Translations under genes and position numbers: made by a program
Notes under the pieces: generated by a model
The model's input: the letters and a program-made list of their open reading frames with translations, nothing else
The model's database searches: none
What the model was told of the DNA's origin: nothing
NCBI RefSeq assembly: GCF_000478275.1
Contig: NZ_ASJB01000009.1
Coordinates: forward strand, 1 to 64,000
Source of the DNA: Amycolatopsis orientalis DSM 40040 = KCTC 9412
GTDB taxonomy: Bacteria; Actinomycetota; Actinomycetes; Mycobacteriales; Pseudonocardiaceae
Direction of reading: 5' to 3'
DNA length: 64,000 nt
Part shown: piece after piece, positions 55,223 to 64,000 of the stretch
Position numbering within the stretch: the stretch's first letter is position 1
How the letters are laid out: each line of letters opens with the position of its first letter

Positions 55223-56730
55223 CAGGATGACCTCTCCCGAAAGTTCAAGGCCGCCGCGACCTCGTCGGCTTCCGGCCTGTCGGCACCCTTCAGATCGGCG
55301 AGCGTCCACGCGATGCGAAGACAACGGTCCGCACCACGTGCGGTGATCGCTCCCCGCTCCAGTGCGCGGTCCAGTAGCGCCGTGACCTGCGGAGGAAGAG
55401 CGAATTCGCGGCGCAATGCCGGGCCGGGCACCTCCGCGTTCGATGGCCAGCCGTGCTCCGCCCAGCGTTTCCCGGCTCGTTCGCGAGCCTCCAGCACCCG
55501 TTCCCGGACGGCCGACGACGGTTCGGGCAGGTCACTCAGGTGCGCGCTGAGCGCGGAGAGCGGCCGCAGCCGGACCCTCAGATCCACCCGATCGAGTAAG
55601 GGGCCGGACAGTCGTCCCCAGTACCGCCTTCGCGCGGCCGCCGAACACGTGCAGTCGGCGTCCTTCGTGGGGGCACAGGGACAGGGGTTGGTCGCCAGCA
55701 CCAATTGGAAGCGTGCCGGGTACCGGACGGAACCCTTCACCCTCGCGATCCGCACTTCGCCCTCTTCGAGCACCGTGCGCAGCGACTCCAGCCGTTCCGG
55801 TCCGAACTCGCAAACCTCGTCGAGGAACAAGATGCCCCGGTGCGCCCGGCTGATGGCGCCGGGCACGGCGAGACCGCTGCCGCCGCCGATGAGCGCGGGC
55901 ACGCTGATCGAATGATGCGGCGCGACGAACGGCGGCACGGTGACCATCGGGGCGGACCGCGACAGGGAACCGTCGATCGAGTGGACCGCGGTGACCTGCA
56001 ACGACTCCTCGGCTGTCAGGGGAGGGAGGAGTCCGGGGAGGCGTTTCGCGAGCATCGTCTTGCCCACCCCGGGAGGACCGGTCATGAGCAGGTGATGCCC
56101 ACCCGCCGCGGCCACCTCCAGCGCCCACCGGGCTTCCGGCTGTCCGACGACGTCGGCGAGATCGGGCACCCGCACCGGCTCCTGGGCGACGGACGGCTCC
56201 GGCCGCACGAGTTCGCCCTCTCCCTTGAGCCAGTCCACGAAATCGCTCAGCCTGGCCACCCCGCCGACCTCCAGACCGTCCACGAGGGCGGCTTCGAACA
56301 AGGACTCGGCGGGCACGACCGCCCGCCGGTACCCGGCGTTGCGTGCCGCCAGCAGTCCCGGCAGGACCCCGCGGACCGCCCGTACCCGGCCGTCGAGGGC
56401 GAGTTCGCCCAGCAGCACGGTGTGGAGCAGCTTCGTGGCCGGAACCGAACCCGTCGCGGCCAGGACCGCCGCCGCGATGCCCAGGTCGTAGCCGGACCCC
56501 ACCTTCGGCAGGTTCGCCGGGGAGAGGCCGAGGATCACCCTTTCGTCCGGCCACTTCTCGCGCGAATTGCGGACGGCGGAGCGGACCCTGTCTTTGGCCT
56601 CCTTAAGCCCGGTGTCGGGCAGGCCGACCATCGTCACCTTCGGCGACCCGCCGCCGATATCGGCCTCGATCTCGATCATCCTGCCGTCGACGCCGAGCAG
56701 CGCGACGGACCATGCCTTCGCCAGTGCCAC
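55222..56730 (-). CDS. comM: ComM/YifB-type AAA+ ATPase (Mg-chelatase family)
   Basis: This 502-residue AAA+ protein has the N-terminal Lon-like region (ALLGVDGRMIEIEADIGGGSPKVTMVGLPD). An ATPase core follows, with Walker A GPPGVGKTMLAKRLPG and Walker B GILFLDEVCEFGPERLE, then a zinc-binding-like segment (ATNPCPCAPTKDADCTC). A C-terminal Mg-chelatase domain completes it. ComM promotes branch migration during integration of transformed DNA. It starts with GTG 56730, immediately after the yraN stop, and overlaps dprA by one base; all three form an operon. Confidence 0.95.
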   Translation of the reverse strand: MALAKAWSVALLGVDGRMIEIEADIGGGSPKVTMVGLPDTGLKEAKDRVRSAVRNSREKWPDERVILGLSPANLPKVGSGYDLGIAAAVLAATGSVPATKLLHTVLLGELALDGRVRAVRGVLPGLLAARNAGYRRAVVPAESLFEAALVDGLEVGGVARLSDFVDWLKGEGELVRPEPSVAQEPVRVPDLADVVGQPEARWALEVAAAGGHHLLMTGPPGVGKTMLAKRLPGLLPPLTAEESLQVTAVHSIDGSLSRSAPMVTVPPFVAPHHSISVPALIGGGSGLAVPGAISRAHRGILFLDEVCEFGPERLESLRTVLEEGEVRIARVKGSVRYPARFQLVLATNPCPCAPTKDADCTCSAAARRRYWGRLSGPLLDRVDLRVRLRPLSALSAHLSDLPEPSSAVRERVLEARERAGKRWAEHGWPSNAEVPGPALRREFALPPQVTALLDRALERGAITARGADRCLRIAWTLADLKGADRPEADEVAAALNFRERSS

Positions 56731-57117
56731 TCAGAACGCCGCCTTGATGTGCCGCACCTGCGGCCGGGAACCGGGTCGGGCGACGATCGCGATGATGTCG
56801 TAGCGGACCGGGCACCAGCGGAGCATGAACGCGCGCTGCCACTGATGCGCGAGACGGCGGATGCGGTCCGCCTTGGCCGGGGTCACGGCCTCGGCGGGGC
56901 TGCCGAAGCCCAGCCCCGTCCTCGTCTTCACCTCGCAGAACACGAGGCGTTTCTTGTCGGTCGCGACGAGGTCCAGTTCACCGTCGCGGCAGCGCCAGTT
57001 CCGGCTCAGGACGACGTAGCCCGTCTTCTCCAGATGCCGGGCCGCCAGGTCTTCACCCCACCGCCCCAGCTCGATATGCGGTGCCCCGGCGGACGGCTGT
57101 TCGGCCGTGCTCATCAT
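56731..57117 (-). CDS. YraN family endonuclease-like protein (UPF0102)
   Basis: This 128-residue protein has the UPF0102/YraN nuclease-like fold: ELGRWGEDLAARHLEKTGYVVLSRNWRCRDGELDLVATD and LVFCEVKTRTGLGFGSPAEAVTPAKADRIRRLA. The D-x-x-x(n)-E-V-K core is the PD-(D/E)XK-type signature. It is predicted to act in DNA uptake or repair together with DprA and ComM. Start ATG 57117 or 57114; GGGGGAT precedes both. Two DnaA-box-like sites lie about 90 bp upstream. Confidence 0.92.
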   Translation of the reverse strand: MMSTAEQPSAGAPHIELGRWGEDLAARHLEKTGYVVLSRNWRCRDGELDLVATDKKRLVFCEVKTRTGLGFGSPAEAVTPAKADRIRRLAHQWQRAFMLRWCPVRYDIIAIVARPGSRPQVRHIKAAF

Positions 57118-57318
57118 CTCGATCCCCCTCAGCGATCGTCACGGTGCGTGTGCGATCAACGCTGCCAGGGTGAGCCGGTGCCGAACAGACTCGATTCGCC
57201 AGCCTGTGGATAACCGGGGTGTTGTGGATAACTCGAGCCCGCCGAGGCTCCGCCGACCTCCACCTGTCGGCACCCTGTGCTACGGGCGCCGCTACTTCTC
57301 GACCGTGGGCTGGGACGG

Positions 57319-57397
57319 GGTGAAGGGCCCTTTCCCCTCATCTCACGCGGTGAAGGGCGCTTTCGTCGCATCGCATGCGGGGAAAGGGCCCTTCACC
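57319..57397. repeat. GTGAAGG triple palindrome cluster
   Basis: GGTGAAGGGCCCTTTCCCC (57319-57337) is perfectly complementary to 57379-57397. Between them GTGAAGGGCGCTTTC (57350-57364) forms a third, direct copy. The layout and the CGCATCGCATGCG-like spacers match the cluster at 32492-32568. Confidence 0.85.
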
Positions 57398-57571
57398 GCG
57401 CTTGCGACCTCTTGGTCCGGGCTCCGGTGTCAGACATCGGCGCTAGAAGCGGCGAGGGGTCTTCGGGGGGCGGTCACCCGGCGTTCTTCGTCGTCCACAA
57501 GGGACACAAGTTGGGCAGAAATGTCCGATTGACTACCGTTTGACCGTAAAGCGTGATCCGGCGCTACTTAG

Positions 57572-57610
57572 AGGCCCCCTTCACCACGCTGGACGTGGCG
57601 AAGGGGGCCT
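57572..57610. repeat. GAGGCCCCC/GGGGGCC palindrome after DUF2469
   Basis: AGGCCCCCTT (57572-57581) pairs perfectly with AAGGGGGCCT (57601-57610), and CCACG/CGTGG within the loop pairs too. It lies 20 bp beyond the DUF2469 stop codon, a position suited to termination. The arms share the GAAGGCCCCC core of the 9051 and 11066 palindromes. Confidence 0.8.
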
Positions 57611-57631
57611 TCAGGTGGTCGCGAGAAAGAC

Positions 57632-57955
57632 TCAGCCGGAGAACGGACCGTCTTCCGGCAGCCGGAGATCCGGTTTGTCGAGTTCCTCGACGTTGACGTC
57701 CTTGAACGTGATGACCCGTACGTGCTTGACGAACCTGGCCGGCCGGTACATGTCCCAGACCCACGAGTCGGACATGCGGACCTCGAAGTACACCTCACCG
57801 CCGCCGTCGCGCACCTGCACGTCGACGGCGTTGGCCAGATAGAACCGCCGCTCGGTCTCCACCACGTACGAGAACTGGCCGACGATGTCGCGATACTCGC
57901 GGTAAAGCGAGAGCTCCATCTCGGTCTCGTACTTCTCGAGATCCTCTGCGCTCAT
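57632..57955 (-). CDS. DUF2469 family protein
   Basis: This 107-residue protein is conserved across actinobacteria next to rnhB. It is acidic and starts [24 protein letters not shown], with [20 protein letters not shown] and the conserved aromatic motif [19 protein letters not shown]. The function is unknown. The ATG overlaps the rnhB stop codon by four bases, so it is translationally coupled to RNase HII. Confidence 0.95.
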   Translation of the reverse strand: MSAEDLEKYETEMELSLYREYRDIVGQFSYVVETERRFYLANAVDVQVRDGGGEVYFEVRMSDSWVWDMYRPARFVKHVRVITFKDVNVEELDKPDLRLPEDGPFSG

Positions 57956-58785
57956 GAAATCCGCGCCCCTCCTCGCGATTCTGCTGCTACTCCAGCGGCG
58001 GAGCGTTCATTGTTACCCACGTAGGGGCTGAGGGCACGTATCGGCACGCTCGGGTTTTCCAGGGCGGCGACGGTCAGCACCACCGGGTGAGGCGGTCGCG
58101 CTCGATGCGCGGCGGCCGCGGTGGCCACATTCGCGTACGACCAGCGGTGCACCGGACTCGGACCGTGCGTGGTCAGCGCCGCGCTGTGCTCGGTGGTGCT
58201 GTACCCCTTGTGCACGTCGAAGCCGTAATGCGGGTGCACGTCGTGCAGGTCGCCCATGATCCGGTCGCGGGTGACCTTGGCCAGCACCGACGCGGCCGCC
58301 ACGCACGCGACGGCCTTGTCCCCCTTGATCACCGGCACGCTCGGCGCGGGCAGTCCGGAGACGCGGAATCCGTCGGTCAGGACGTAGCCAGGGGTCTTCC
58401 TCAGCGCCGAGACGGCGCGCCGCATGCCTTCGAGGTTCATCACGTGGATACCGAAGAGGTCGACCTCGGCCGCGGAGATCACGATGACCGAATAGTCGAG
58501 CGCACGCTGGACGACCCGGTCGTAGACGCGATCGCGGGCCTTGGCCGTGAGCACCTTCGAATCGGTGAGTTCGGGCAGCCGGGCGGCGTCTCCGGGACGC
58601 AGGACGCACGCGGCCACGACGAGCGGGCCGGCGCAAGCACCGCGCCCTGCCTCGTCGACTCCGGCGACGGGCCCGAGGCCCCGCCGGTCCAGCGCACCCT
58701 GCAACCCCCAGAAGAGGTCACCACGCACCACAGCTCTCGGCGGCCGAAGCGGCTCAGCCGGTGTGAGCGGTACAGGAACTCTCAA
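57952..58785 (-). CDS. rnhB: Ribonuclease HII
   Basis: This 277-residue RNase HII cleaves the RNA strand of RNA-DNA hybrids and single ribonucleotides. The active-site D-E-D-D set is visible: Asp and Glu in [12 protein letters not shown], the Asp-containing [15 protein letters not shown], and Asp in [10 protein letters not shown]. The C-terminal tail of about 60 residues is Pro/Ala-rich and actinobacteria-specific. TTG 58785 is chosen as start because GGAGG lies eleven bases upstream and the lepB stop ends just before; a GTG near VVRGDLF is an alternative. DUF2469 follows with a four-base overlap. Confidence 0.92.
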   Translation of the reverse strand: MRVPVPLTPAEPLRPPRAVVRGDLFWGLQGALDRRGLGPVAGVDEAGRGACAGPLVVAACVLRPGDAARLPELTDSKVLTAKARDRVYDRVVQRALDYSVIVISAAEVDLFGIHVMNLEGMRRAVSALRKTPGYVLTDGFRVSGLPAPSVPVIKGDKAVACVAAASVLAKVTRDRIMGDLHDVHPHYGFDVHKGYSTTEHSAALTTHGPSPVHRWSYANVATAAAAHRARPPHPVVLTVAALENPSVPIRALSPYVGNNERSAAGVAAESRGGARIS

Positions 58786-58790
58786 GGCCT

Positions 58791-59720
58791 TTACCGCCTC
58801 CGGTCGACCGCCTTGCGCACTCCGGACGACATTCGCCTGCCGAGGAAGACCACGGGCCACGCGGCGGCGATGCCGACGCCCAGGGGAAGCCCCTGCTGCC
58901 ACGCGGGCGCGCCCAGCGCCAGCGGCTGGGCGTTCGCCTGCGGGTTGTGGTCCGAAACGCCACCCCAGCGGCCGGGCGGGAGCACGATGACGCGCGCCTT
59001 CCCGATGATGTTGTCGACCGGGACCGCGCCGTTCACGCCGCCGCCGCCCTGGAACCGGGAGTCGCTCGAGTTGTTGCGGTTGTCGCCCATCACCCAGACG
59101 TATCCGGCGGGCACCTTGACCGGCTCGAACGGCTTCTCGGTGGGGGCCATGCCCTCTTCCCAGTGCACGTACGGCTCGTCGAGTGCTTTGCCGTCCACGA
59201 CCACACGGTTGTTGTCGCAACACTGCACCGTCTGGCCGCCGACCGCGATGATCCGCTTGACGAAGTCGCGCTCGTCCGGCGGCGCGAATCCGATCAGGGA
59301 ACCCAGCGCGCGGAAGCCGCTGACGAAGATGTTGCTGGACTCCGGCGTGTCGATCTCGCCCGCCCACGCCGGCGGTCCCTTGAAGACCACCACGTCGCCC
59401 GGGCCGGGATCGGTGAAGTCGTACGTGATCCGGTCGACCAGGATCCGGTCGCCCGTGCACCCCGCGCAGCCGTGCAAGGTGGTCTCCATCGATCCCGAGG
59501 GGATCATGTAGACCTTGGCGAGGAACTGCTGGATCAAGATCGTCAGCACGAGTGCGACGACGATCAGGATCGGCAGTTCCTTCCAGAACGACCGCTTCTT
59601 GTTGACCTTGCCGAATTTCTTGGAGCCGGACCGGCCCCGTCGAGAGGCCCGGGTGGGACGCTCTTCTTCGGGGCGATCGGGCTCGTCTTCGGAGGTGTTC
59701 TGGGACACGGGTTCGACCAC
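58791..59720 (-). CDS. lepB: Signal peptidase I
   Basis: This 309-residue membrane-bound serine protease removes Sec and Tat signal peptides. A basic cytoplasmic tail is followed by one transmembrane segment ([19 protein letters not shown]). The catalytic Ser lies in [12 protein letters not shown] and the Lys in [12 protein letters not shown], with the conserved box [11 protein letters not shown] Cys pair (GCAGCTGDR and QCCDNN) near the active site is unusual. A second hydrophobic segment near the C-terminus ([15 protein letters not shown]) may anchor the end. It starts with GTG 59720. Confidence 0.95.
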   Translation of the reverse strand: MVEPVSQNTSEDEPDRPEEERPTRASRRGRSGSKKFGKVNKKRSFWKELPILIVVALVLTILIQQFLAKVYMIPSGSMETTLHGCAGCTGDRILVDRITYDFTDPGPGDVVVFKGPPAWAGEIDTPESSNIFVSGFRALGSLIGFAPPDERDFVKRIIAVGGQTVQCCDNNRVVVDGKALDEPYVHWEEGMAPTEKPFEPVKVPAGYVWVMGDNRNNSSDSRFQGGGGVNGAVPVDNIIGKARVIVLPPGRWGGVSDHNPQANAQPLALGAPAWQQGLPLGVGIAAAWPVVFLGRRMSSGVRKAVDRRR

Positions 59721-59751
59721 GACGCCAGGTTACCTGTAACCGTGTGACTAC

Positions 59752-60120
59752 CTACTTGGCGGAGGTCGTCTCGCGGTTTTCGCGGCGTTCCTTGATCTTG
59801 GCGGCCTTGCCGCGCAGCTCGCGGAGGTAGTACAGCTTCGCCCGGCGGACGTCGCCGCGCTTGAAGACCTCGACCTCGGCGATGTTCGGCGAGTGCACCG
59901 GGAAGGTGCGCTCCACGCCGATGCCGAACGACACCTTGCGGACCGTGAAGGTCTCGCGGATGCCGCCGCCCTGGCGACGCAGCACGACGCCCTGGAAGAT
60001 CTGGTTACGCTCGCGGTTGCCCTCGATGACGCGGACGTGAACCTTGAGCGTGTCGCCCGGTCGGAAGTCCGGGATGTCGGAACGCAGTGACTGCGCGTCC
60101 AGCGCGTCCAGGGTGTTCAT
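59752..60120 (-). CDS. rplS: 50S ribosomal protein L19
   Basis: This 122-residue L19 has the standard sequence: [72 protein letters not shown] and [23 protein letters not shown] chose ATG 60120 because the longer frame to 60273 is not part of L19. The 183-bp leader before it contains TTGACA (minus strand, 60281-60286), a good -35 box without a well-spaced -10 box. It lies between trmD and lepB in the conserved order. Confidence 0.98.
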   Translation of the reverse strand: MNTLDALDAQSLRSDIPDFRPGDTLKVHVRVIEGNRERNQIFQGVVLRRQGGGIRETFTVRKVSFGIGVERTFPVHSPNIAEVEVFKRGDVRRAKLYYLRELRGKAAKIKERRENRETTSAK

Positions 60121-60303
60121 CGGTGGTCCGTCCTCGTCTTCGTATGGCTTACGTGCAGCTTGGGCGCGCAGTGTCGGGCACTGCGACCTACCCGGGGGCT
60201 GATGGCGTTCCGGCCGACCTCGCGCATCTGACTCCGGCCAATGTCCGGAGTACAAATTCGCGCGTCCGCTCACGCCAACCTGTCAAGTATTGCAGACCAG
60301 GAC

Positions 60304-61068
60304 TCAGGTGCTTGACCCGGCCTGGCCGGTGCCCTCGTCCAACCGTTCGAGGACCTTGAGATCGTGCTTGTCGAGACTACCTTCCGGCAGTTGCCCGATC
60401 AGTTCGGGCCTGCGCCGCACGGTCCGCTCCAGCGCCTGGTCACGGCGCCAGCGGTCGATCAGCGCGTGGTTGCCGGAACGCAGGACGTCCGGCACGGCCA
60501 GGTCCCGCCAGACCTCCGGCCGCGTGTAGCTGGGGCCTTCGAGAAGACCGTCGGAGAACGAGTCCTCCTCGGCGGAACGGGCGTTCCCGAGCACCCCGGG
60601 CAGCAGCCGGACGACGGCCTCGACCATCACCAGCACCGCCGCCTCGCCGCCGACCAGCACGTAGTCGCCGATCGAGACCTCGTCGACGGGCATCCGCCGC
60701 GCGGCGTCGTCGATCACCCGCTGGTCGATGCCCTCGTAGCGGCCGCACGCGAACACCAGGTGCTCCTCGGCGGCGTACTGATGCGCCATGGCCTGGGTGA
60801 ACGGCCGTCCGGCCGGTGTGGGGACCACGAGGCGGGTGTTCTCGCCGCAGACGTCGTCCAGGGCGGGGCCCCAGATCTGCGGTTTCATCACCATGCCGGG
60901 CCCGCCGCCGTACGGGGCGTCGTCGACCGCGCGGTGGACGTCGTGCGTCCAGTCCCGGAGGTCGTGCACGCCGACCTCGATGAGGCCGCGGTCGATCGCG
61001 CGCCCGAGCAGAGCGGCGCGGAGCGGGTCGAGGTATTCGGGGAAGATCGTGACGACGTCGAGGCGCAT
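60304..61068 (-). CDS. trmD: tRNA (guanine-37-N1) methyltransferase
   Basis: This 254-residue SPOUT-fold enzyme uses SAM to methylate G37 of tRNAs that read CNN codons. Its signature is intact: [42 protein letters not shown] and the trefoil-knot segment [16 protein letters not shown] with [19 protein letters not shown]. The ATG shares one base with the rimM stop codon, giving coupled translation. Confidence 0.98.
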   Translation of the reverse strand: MRLDVVTIFPEYLDPLRAALLGRAIDRGLIEVGVHDLRDWTHDVHRAVDDAPYGGGPGMVMKPQIWGPALDDVCGENTRLVVPTPAGRPFTQAMAHQYAAEEHLVFACGRYEGIDQRVIDDAARRMPVDEVSIGDYVLVGGEAAVLVMVEAVVRLLPGVLGNARSAEEDSFSDGLLEGPSYTRPEVWRDLAVPDVLRSGNHALIDRWRRDQALERTVRRRPELIGQLPEGSLDKHDLKVLERLDEGTGQAGSST

Positions 61069-61580
61069 CAGGCGTCCAGCAGACCTTCCGGCGGGTCGAG
61101 GACCACGCGTCCGCCCGCGACGTCGACGGCCGGGACGATCGCCTTCACGAACGGCACGAGCACCTCACGGCCGTCGTGCTCGATCGACAGCAGCTCGCCG
61201 GCCGGCGAGTGCACGACTTCGATCACCTTGCCGATGACCGTTCCGTCGCCGAGTTCGGCGCTCAGTCCTTCGAGTTCGTGGTCGTAGAACTCGTCGGGGT
61301 CTTCGGTCGGCGGCAGCGTCGAGGTGTCGGCGATCAGCAGGGCGCCGCGGAGGGTCTCCGCGACATCCCTGGTCAGCACCTCTTCGAAACGCACCAGCAG
61401 CCGCCCGCTGTGTTCGCGGGCGGCTGCGATGGTGAGGTTTCTGCTGCTGCCGTCACGCAGCTTCGTCGTGACGGCCGAACCGACCGCGAACCGCTGTTCC
61501 GGCGAGTCCGTGCGCACGTCCACCGCGAGTTCCCCGCGGATTCCGTGCGCCTTGGCGATCCGGCCGACTACGACGTCCAT
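61068..61580 (-). CDS. rimM: 16S rRNA processing protein RimM
   Basis: This 170-residue protein assists maturation of the 30S head and binds S19. [29 protein letters not shown] opens the RimM N-domain and [24 protein letters not shown] the PRC-barrel domain, ending [12 protein letters not shown] chose ATG 61580; an upstream frame to 61640 reads through low-complexity Ala/Ser residues. It is coupled to trmD by a one-base overlap. Confidence 0.96.
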   Translation of the reverse strand: MDVVVGRIAKAHGIRGELAVDVRTDSPEQRFAVGSAVTTKLRDGSSRNLTIAAAREHSGRLLVRFEEVLTRDVAETLRGALLIADTSTLPPTEDPDEFYDHELEGLSAELGDGTVIGKVIEVVHSPAGELLSIEHDGREVLVPFVKAIVPAVDVAGGRVVLDPPEGLLDA

Positions 61581-61596
61581 CCCGTTGTGTCCCTGG

Positions 61597-61836
61597 TCAG
61601 CGATCGGTGTCGACGACGTCCACGCGGACGCCGCGGCCACCGATGCCGCCCATGACGGTGCGCAGGGCGGTCGCCGTGCGACCGCCCCGGCCGATCACCT
61701 TGCCGAGATCGTCGGGGTGCACATGCACCTCGAGCGTGCGGCCACGACGCGTGGTCAGCAGCTCGACCCGGACCTCGTCCGGGTTGTCGACGATCCCGCG
61801 CACCAGGTGTTCGAGGGAGTCAGCGAGGAAACTCAC
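61597..61836 (-). CDS. khpA: KH-domain RNA-binding protein KhpA
   Basis: This 79-residue single-KH protein has the GxxG loop in [21 protein letters not shown] and a typical beta-alpha-alpha fold ([19 protein letters not shown]). KhpA partners with KhpB in RNA binding and cell-wall/ribosome control. It starts with GTG 61836, overlapping the rpsP stop by four bases. Confidence 0.95.
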   Translation of the reverse strand: MSFLADSLEHLVRGIVDNPDEVRVELLTTRRGRTLEVHVHPDDLGKVIGRGGRTATALRTVMGGIGGRGVRVDVVDTDR

Positions 61837-62279
61837 GCCTCGGCCTTGTCACCCTCGGCGGCCTCGGCCTTGTCGGCTTCGGCCTTCTTCGGGGCGGACT
61901 TCTTCTTCGGGGTGGTGGCCTCGGTGGAGGGAGCGTCACCGGCGGCGGCGAGCGCGGCGTTGAAGAGGTCCTGCTTCGACGGCTTCGGCTCGGCGACCTT
62001 CAGGGTGCCCTCGGCGCCCGGCAGGCCCTTGAACTTCTGCCAGTCACCGGTGATCTCGAGGATGCGCTGGACCGGCTCGGTCGGCTGGGCGCCGACGGAC
62101 AGCCAGTGCTGGGCGCGGTCGGAGTTCACCTCGATGAGGCTGGGCTCCTCCTTGGGGTGGTACTTGCCGATCGTCTCGATGGCCTTGCCATCACGGCGGG
62201 TGCGCGCATCGGCGACGATGATCCGGTAGTACGGCGCACGGATCTTGCCGAGACGCTGCAGCTTGATCTTGACGGCCAC
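61833..62279 (-). CDS. rpsP: 30S ribosomal protein S16
   Basis: This 148-residue S16 has the canonical [41 protein letters not shown] segment. An Ala/Lys/Glu-rich tail of about 50 residues ([19 protein letters not shown]) lengthens it beyond the usual 80-90, as is common in actinobacteria. It starts with GTG 62279. It is the first gene of the rpsP-khpA-rimM-trmD operon. Confidence 0.97.
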   Translation of the reverse strand: MAVKIKLQRLGKIRAPYYRIIVADARTRRDGKAIETIGKYHPKEEPSLIEVNSDRAQHWLSVGAQPTEPVQRILEITGDWQKFKGLPGAEGTLKVAEPKPSKQDLFNAALAAAGDAPSTEATTPKKKSAPKKAEADKAEAAEGDKAEA

Positions 62280-62437
62280 GGGTGTGGGTACTCCTCAGTT
62301 CTCTCTGATGCAGGTGGAAGGCGCACGCCAGCCGAGTGGGGAACGGCTGCGCGCACCCGAAGGTCCGAAGCTTGGGCACGGTGAGAGGGTCCGGCCAAAG
62401 CAGGCAAGCGTACATTCTGCCAGACGCCGACCGGCCG

Positions 62438-63244
62438 TCAGAACGCGGCTATCCCGAGCGAGGCGAGCAGGATCGTCACGGCCGGGAGGAAGTTGTTCAC
62501 CTGGTGGGCGACGACGCTGCCGAGCAGCCGTCCGGTGAACACCCTGGCCAGCCCGATCGGGATCGCGATCACCAGGAGCAGCGTGGTGCGCAGCGGTTCG
62601 AGGTGGCTCGCCGCGAAAACGGCCGTCGAGACCAGGAACGCCGCGATCCTCCCCCAGCGCTCGGTGCGCCACGTCAACCGCTCCACGGCGCCCCACAGGA
62701 GGCCGCGGTAGATGATCTCCTCGCAGATCGGCCCGATCAGCCACAGGTAGATGAACATGACGACGGCCGCCGAGACCGACATCCGCCGGTCCTCCACGAG
62801 CGCGCTGATCGCCGAGGTCGCGTTCGCGTCGCCGACGATCTGTGTCCACACGTAGGCGGCGAGCGAGGTGAACCCGAGCCCGACCACGCCCAGCTTGAGC
62901 CCGATCTTGACGTCGGCCCAGCACCAGCCGATCCGGAGGTCGGTGAACGGGCCGTTGCCGCGGAGCCGGGTGATCAGCAGCGCGACCCCGGCGGCGATCA
63001 TCGTCGGCACCATCGTGCCCAGCAGCACCACGCGCATCGGCAGGGGCTGGCCGGGCTGGACGTCGCCGAGCAGGACGCTGACGAATGCCGCGGTCGCGAG
63101 GAGGACGGCCTCCACCAGCAGAAAGGCCCCGAACCCCCAGCGATGCGGCGGTGGCGTGTCGGGTACGGCCACCGCACCTCCGGCAGTGAGTTCGTCGGGC
63201 GGCGCGGCCTCGGGGATCGGCTCCCTTGGCTGAGATACGGTCAC
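62438..63244 (-). CDS. CPBP family membrane protease (Abi-like)
   Basis: This 268-residue polytopic membrane protein has the CPBP signature. Motif 1 is EEIIYRGLLWGAVERL (Glu-Glu-x-x-x-Arg) and motif 2 is SHLEPLR (His), both catalytic; motif 3 with a second His is HQVNNFLPA. These glutamic endopeptidases process prenylated or other membrane peptides, and relatives protect against bacteriocins. It starts with GTG 63244, preceded by CGGAGGAT. Its neighbour is another CPBP gene on the same strand, so the two probably form a pair; it is not part of the rpsP operon. Confidence 0.88.
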   Translation of the reverse strand: MTVSQPREPIPEAAPPDELTAGGAVAVPDTPPPHRWGFGAFLLVEAVLLATAAFVSVLLGDVQPGQPLPMRVVLLGTMVPTMIAAGVALLITRLRGNGPFTDLRIGWCWADVKIGLKLGVVGLGFTSLAAYVWTQIVGDANATSAISALVEDRRMSVSAAVVMFIYLWLIGPICEEIIYRGLLWGAVERLTWRTERWGRIAAFLVSTAVFAASHLEPLRTTLLLVIAIPIGLARVFTGRLLGSVVAHQVNNFLPAVTILLASLGIAAF

Positions 63245-63301
63245 GCCGATCCTCCGGTGATCGTTCGGTTACTCAAAGACTCTAACCGCCCGGCCCGGCG
63301 A

Positions 63302-64000
63302 TCACCTCGCTGCGAAGAGCAATACCGCCGGTGGGAGGTTGTTGGCGGCGTGCGCGATGACGGCCGCGCTCACCCGGCCGGAAAGATACCGGGCGAGTCC
63401 GATGGCGATGCCCTGGCCGAACAGCGCGATCGTGCGCGCGGCCTCCCCGTGCAGCTGGGCGAACACCAGCGCGGTGACCAGCAGGATCACCCACGAGGGC
63501 AGGCGGTGGAAGCCCATCGCGTTCCAGAGGGTGCCGCGGAAGAGCAGTTCTTCGGTGACCGGGGCGGCGAAGACGACGATGGCCGCGGCCACCACCAGCC
63601 AGACAGTGTCGCCTTCGGTGGTGCCGGACAGTTCGGTGATCGGGCCGGGCGAGACGTCGGAGATGGTCCTGTCGGTGCTGTCGGTCCCGTAGACGGCGAG
63701 CAGCAGCAGGTTGAGGAGGTAGCCGGCGGCGAGCGCGGCCGCTCCGCAGGCGAGCCCGATCCGGACGTCGCGCCAGGTGGGCTTGAGCCCGAAATCCGCG
63801 CGGAGTCCCTGTCCCCAGACCCGGGAGCCGGCCACGGGGCCGAGGCCGAGCACGAGGGTCGGCAGGAACGCGAGGATCAGCAGCGGGCCGACGTCACGGA
63901 GTTCGAGCGGGTCGTAGCCGCCGAAGCGACCCGACAGCACGAAGCTCATGACGAGCGTGACGAGGTGGTATCCGGCGATACCCGCGAAGAACGCTACGAA
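63302..64000 (-). CDS. CPBP family membrane protease, 5' end outside the window
   Basis: This CPBP protein is cut by the window edge. The frame has no stop up to position 64000 and its upstream translation (FVAFFAGIAGYHLVTLVMSF) is a hydrophobic helix, so the real start lies beyond the window. Motif 1 is EELLFRGTLWNAMGF, motif 2 AQLHGEA and motif 3 HAANNLPPA. The 3' half is complete. It lies 57 bp upstream of a second CPBP gene, suggesting tandem duplication; the two are not nearly identical. Confidence 0.85.
   Translation of the reverse strand, partial: FVAFFAGIAGYHLVTLVMSFVLSGRFGGYDPLELRDVGPLLILAFLPTLVLGLGPVAGSRVWGQGLRADFGLKPTWRDVRIGLACGAAALAAGYLLNLLLLAVYGTDSTDRTISDVSPGPITELSGTTEGDTVWLVVAAAIVVFAAPVTEELLFRGTLWNAMGFHRLPSWVILLVTALVFAQLHGEAARTIALFGQGIAIGLARYLSGRVSAAVIAHAANNLPPAVLLFAAR

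Larger units (their letters stand above)
57118..57631. other. 514-bp intergenic region rich in palindromes
   Basis: No gene is visible. The region contains two TGTGGATAA (DnaA-box-like) sites at 57205-57213 and 57223-57231, a triple palindrome cluster at 57319-57397 and another palindrome at 57572-57610 just after the DUF2469 gene. It separates the yraN-comM-dprA operon from the rnhB-DUF2469 operon, both reading left, so it holds the yraN promoter and the DUF2469 terminator. Confidence 0.6.

Noticed and set aside
57952..59460. A 502-codon frame extending rnhB through lepB
   Set aside because: The part above 58785 overlaps lepB in another phase and is Arg-rich. RNase HII homology begins near 58785.

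Overview
The window is high-GC actinobacterial DNA. A WhiG-type sporulation sigma factor, the conserved order rpsP-khpA-rimM-trmD-rplS-lepB-rnhB-DUF2469 ... rpsB-tsf-pyrH-frr-cdsA ... rlmN, GTG/TTG starts and leaderless-looking promoters all point to a mycelial actinomycete. I infer Pseudonocardiaceae, most likely Amycolatopsis-like, but no rRNA is present to confirm this.

Left part (1-23.6 kb): mixed metabolic and regulatory genes. An acyltransferase is followed by a textbook S-adenosylhomocysteine (SAH) riboswitch in front of B12-dependent methionine synthase (metH). Then come a MocR regulator, two alpha/beta hydrolases, a cytochrome P450, a MarR/MFS efflux pair sharing three phased operators, a small membrane protein with an XRE regulator, a medium-chain dehydrogenase, a Tat-exported PhoD phosphatase, a small secreted protein, a GAF-ANTAR / GAF-PP2C signalling pair, a class V aminotransferase, a secreted ten-Asp-box protein, and a TauE permease divergent from an AraC regulator.

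Middle (23.6-39.5 kb): a conflict/defence-like zone with three large STAND NTPases. Two are divergently transcribed paralogues (HTH-NB-ARC-TPR and SEFIR-NB-ARC-TPR). The third is a trypsin-NTPase-repeat protein translationally coupled to a Trypco2-like small protein. That two-gene cassette sits exactly between the intact 3' end of rlmN and a second, diverged 48-bp copy of the rlmN 3' end, which I read as the scar of an insertion. Between these systems lie an S9-like peptidase, a DUF1206 membrane protein, SRPBCC and NTF2-like proteins, an FMN reductase and an ECF41 sigma factor.

39.5-46.9 kb: rlmN, a YcaO cyclodehydratase-like protein with a degenerate E1-like N-terminus, a PadR regulator, a methyltransferase, a VOC protein and a secreted carboxylesterase.

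46.9-64 kb: conserved housekeeping genes, nearly all on the minus strand. They cover phospholipid synthesis (cdsA), ribosome recycling, UMP kinase, EF-Ts, S2, WhiG, a XerC-type recombinase, DprA, ComM, YraN, RNase HII, signal peptidase, L19, TrmD, RimM, KhpA and S16, followed by two CPBP membrane proteases, the last cut by the window edge. An M23 peptidase is the only plus-strand gene there.

Families of palindromic repeats built on a GTGAAGG...CCTTC theme recur in the gaps. I saw no tRNA, rRNA, CRISPR array or insertion sequence.
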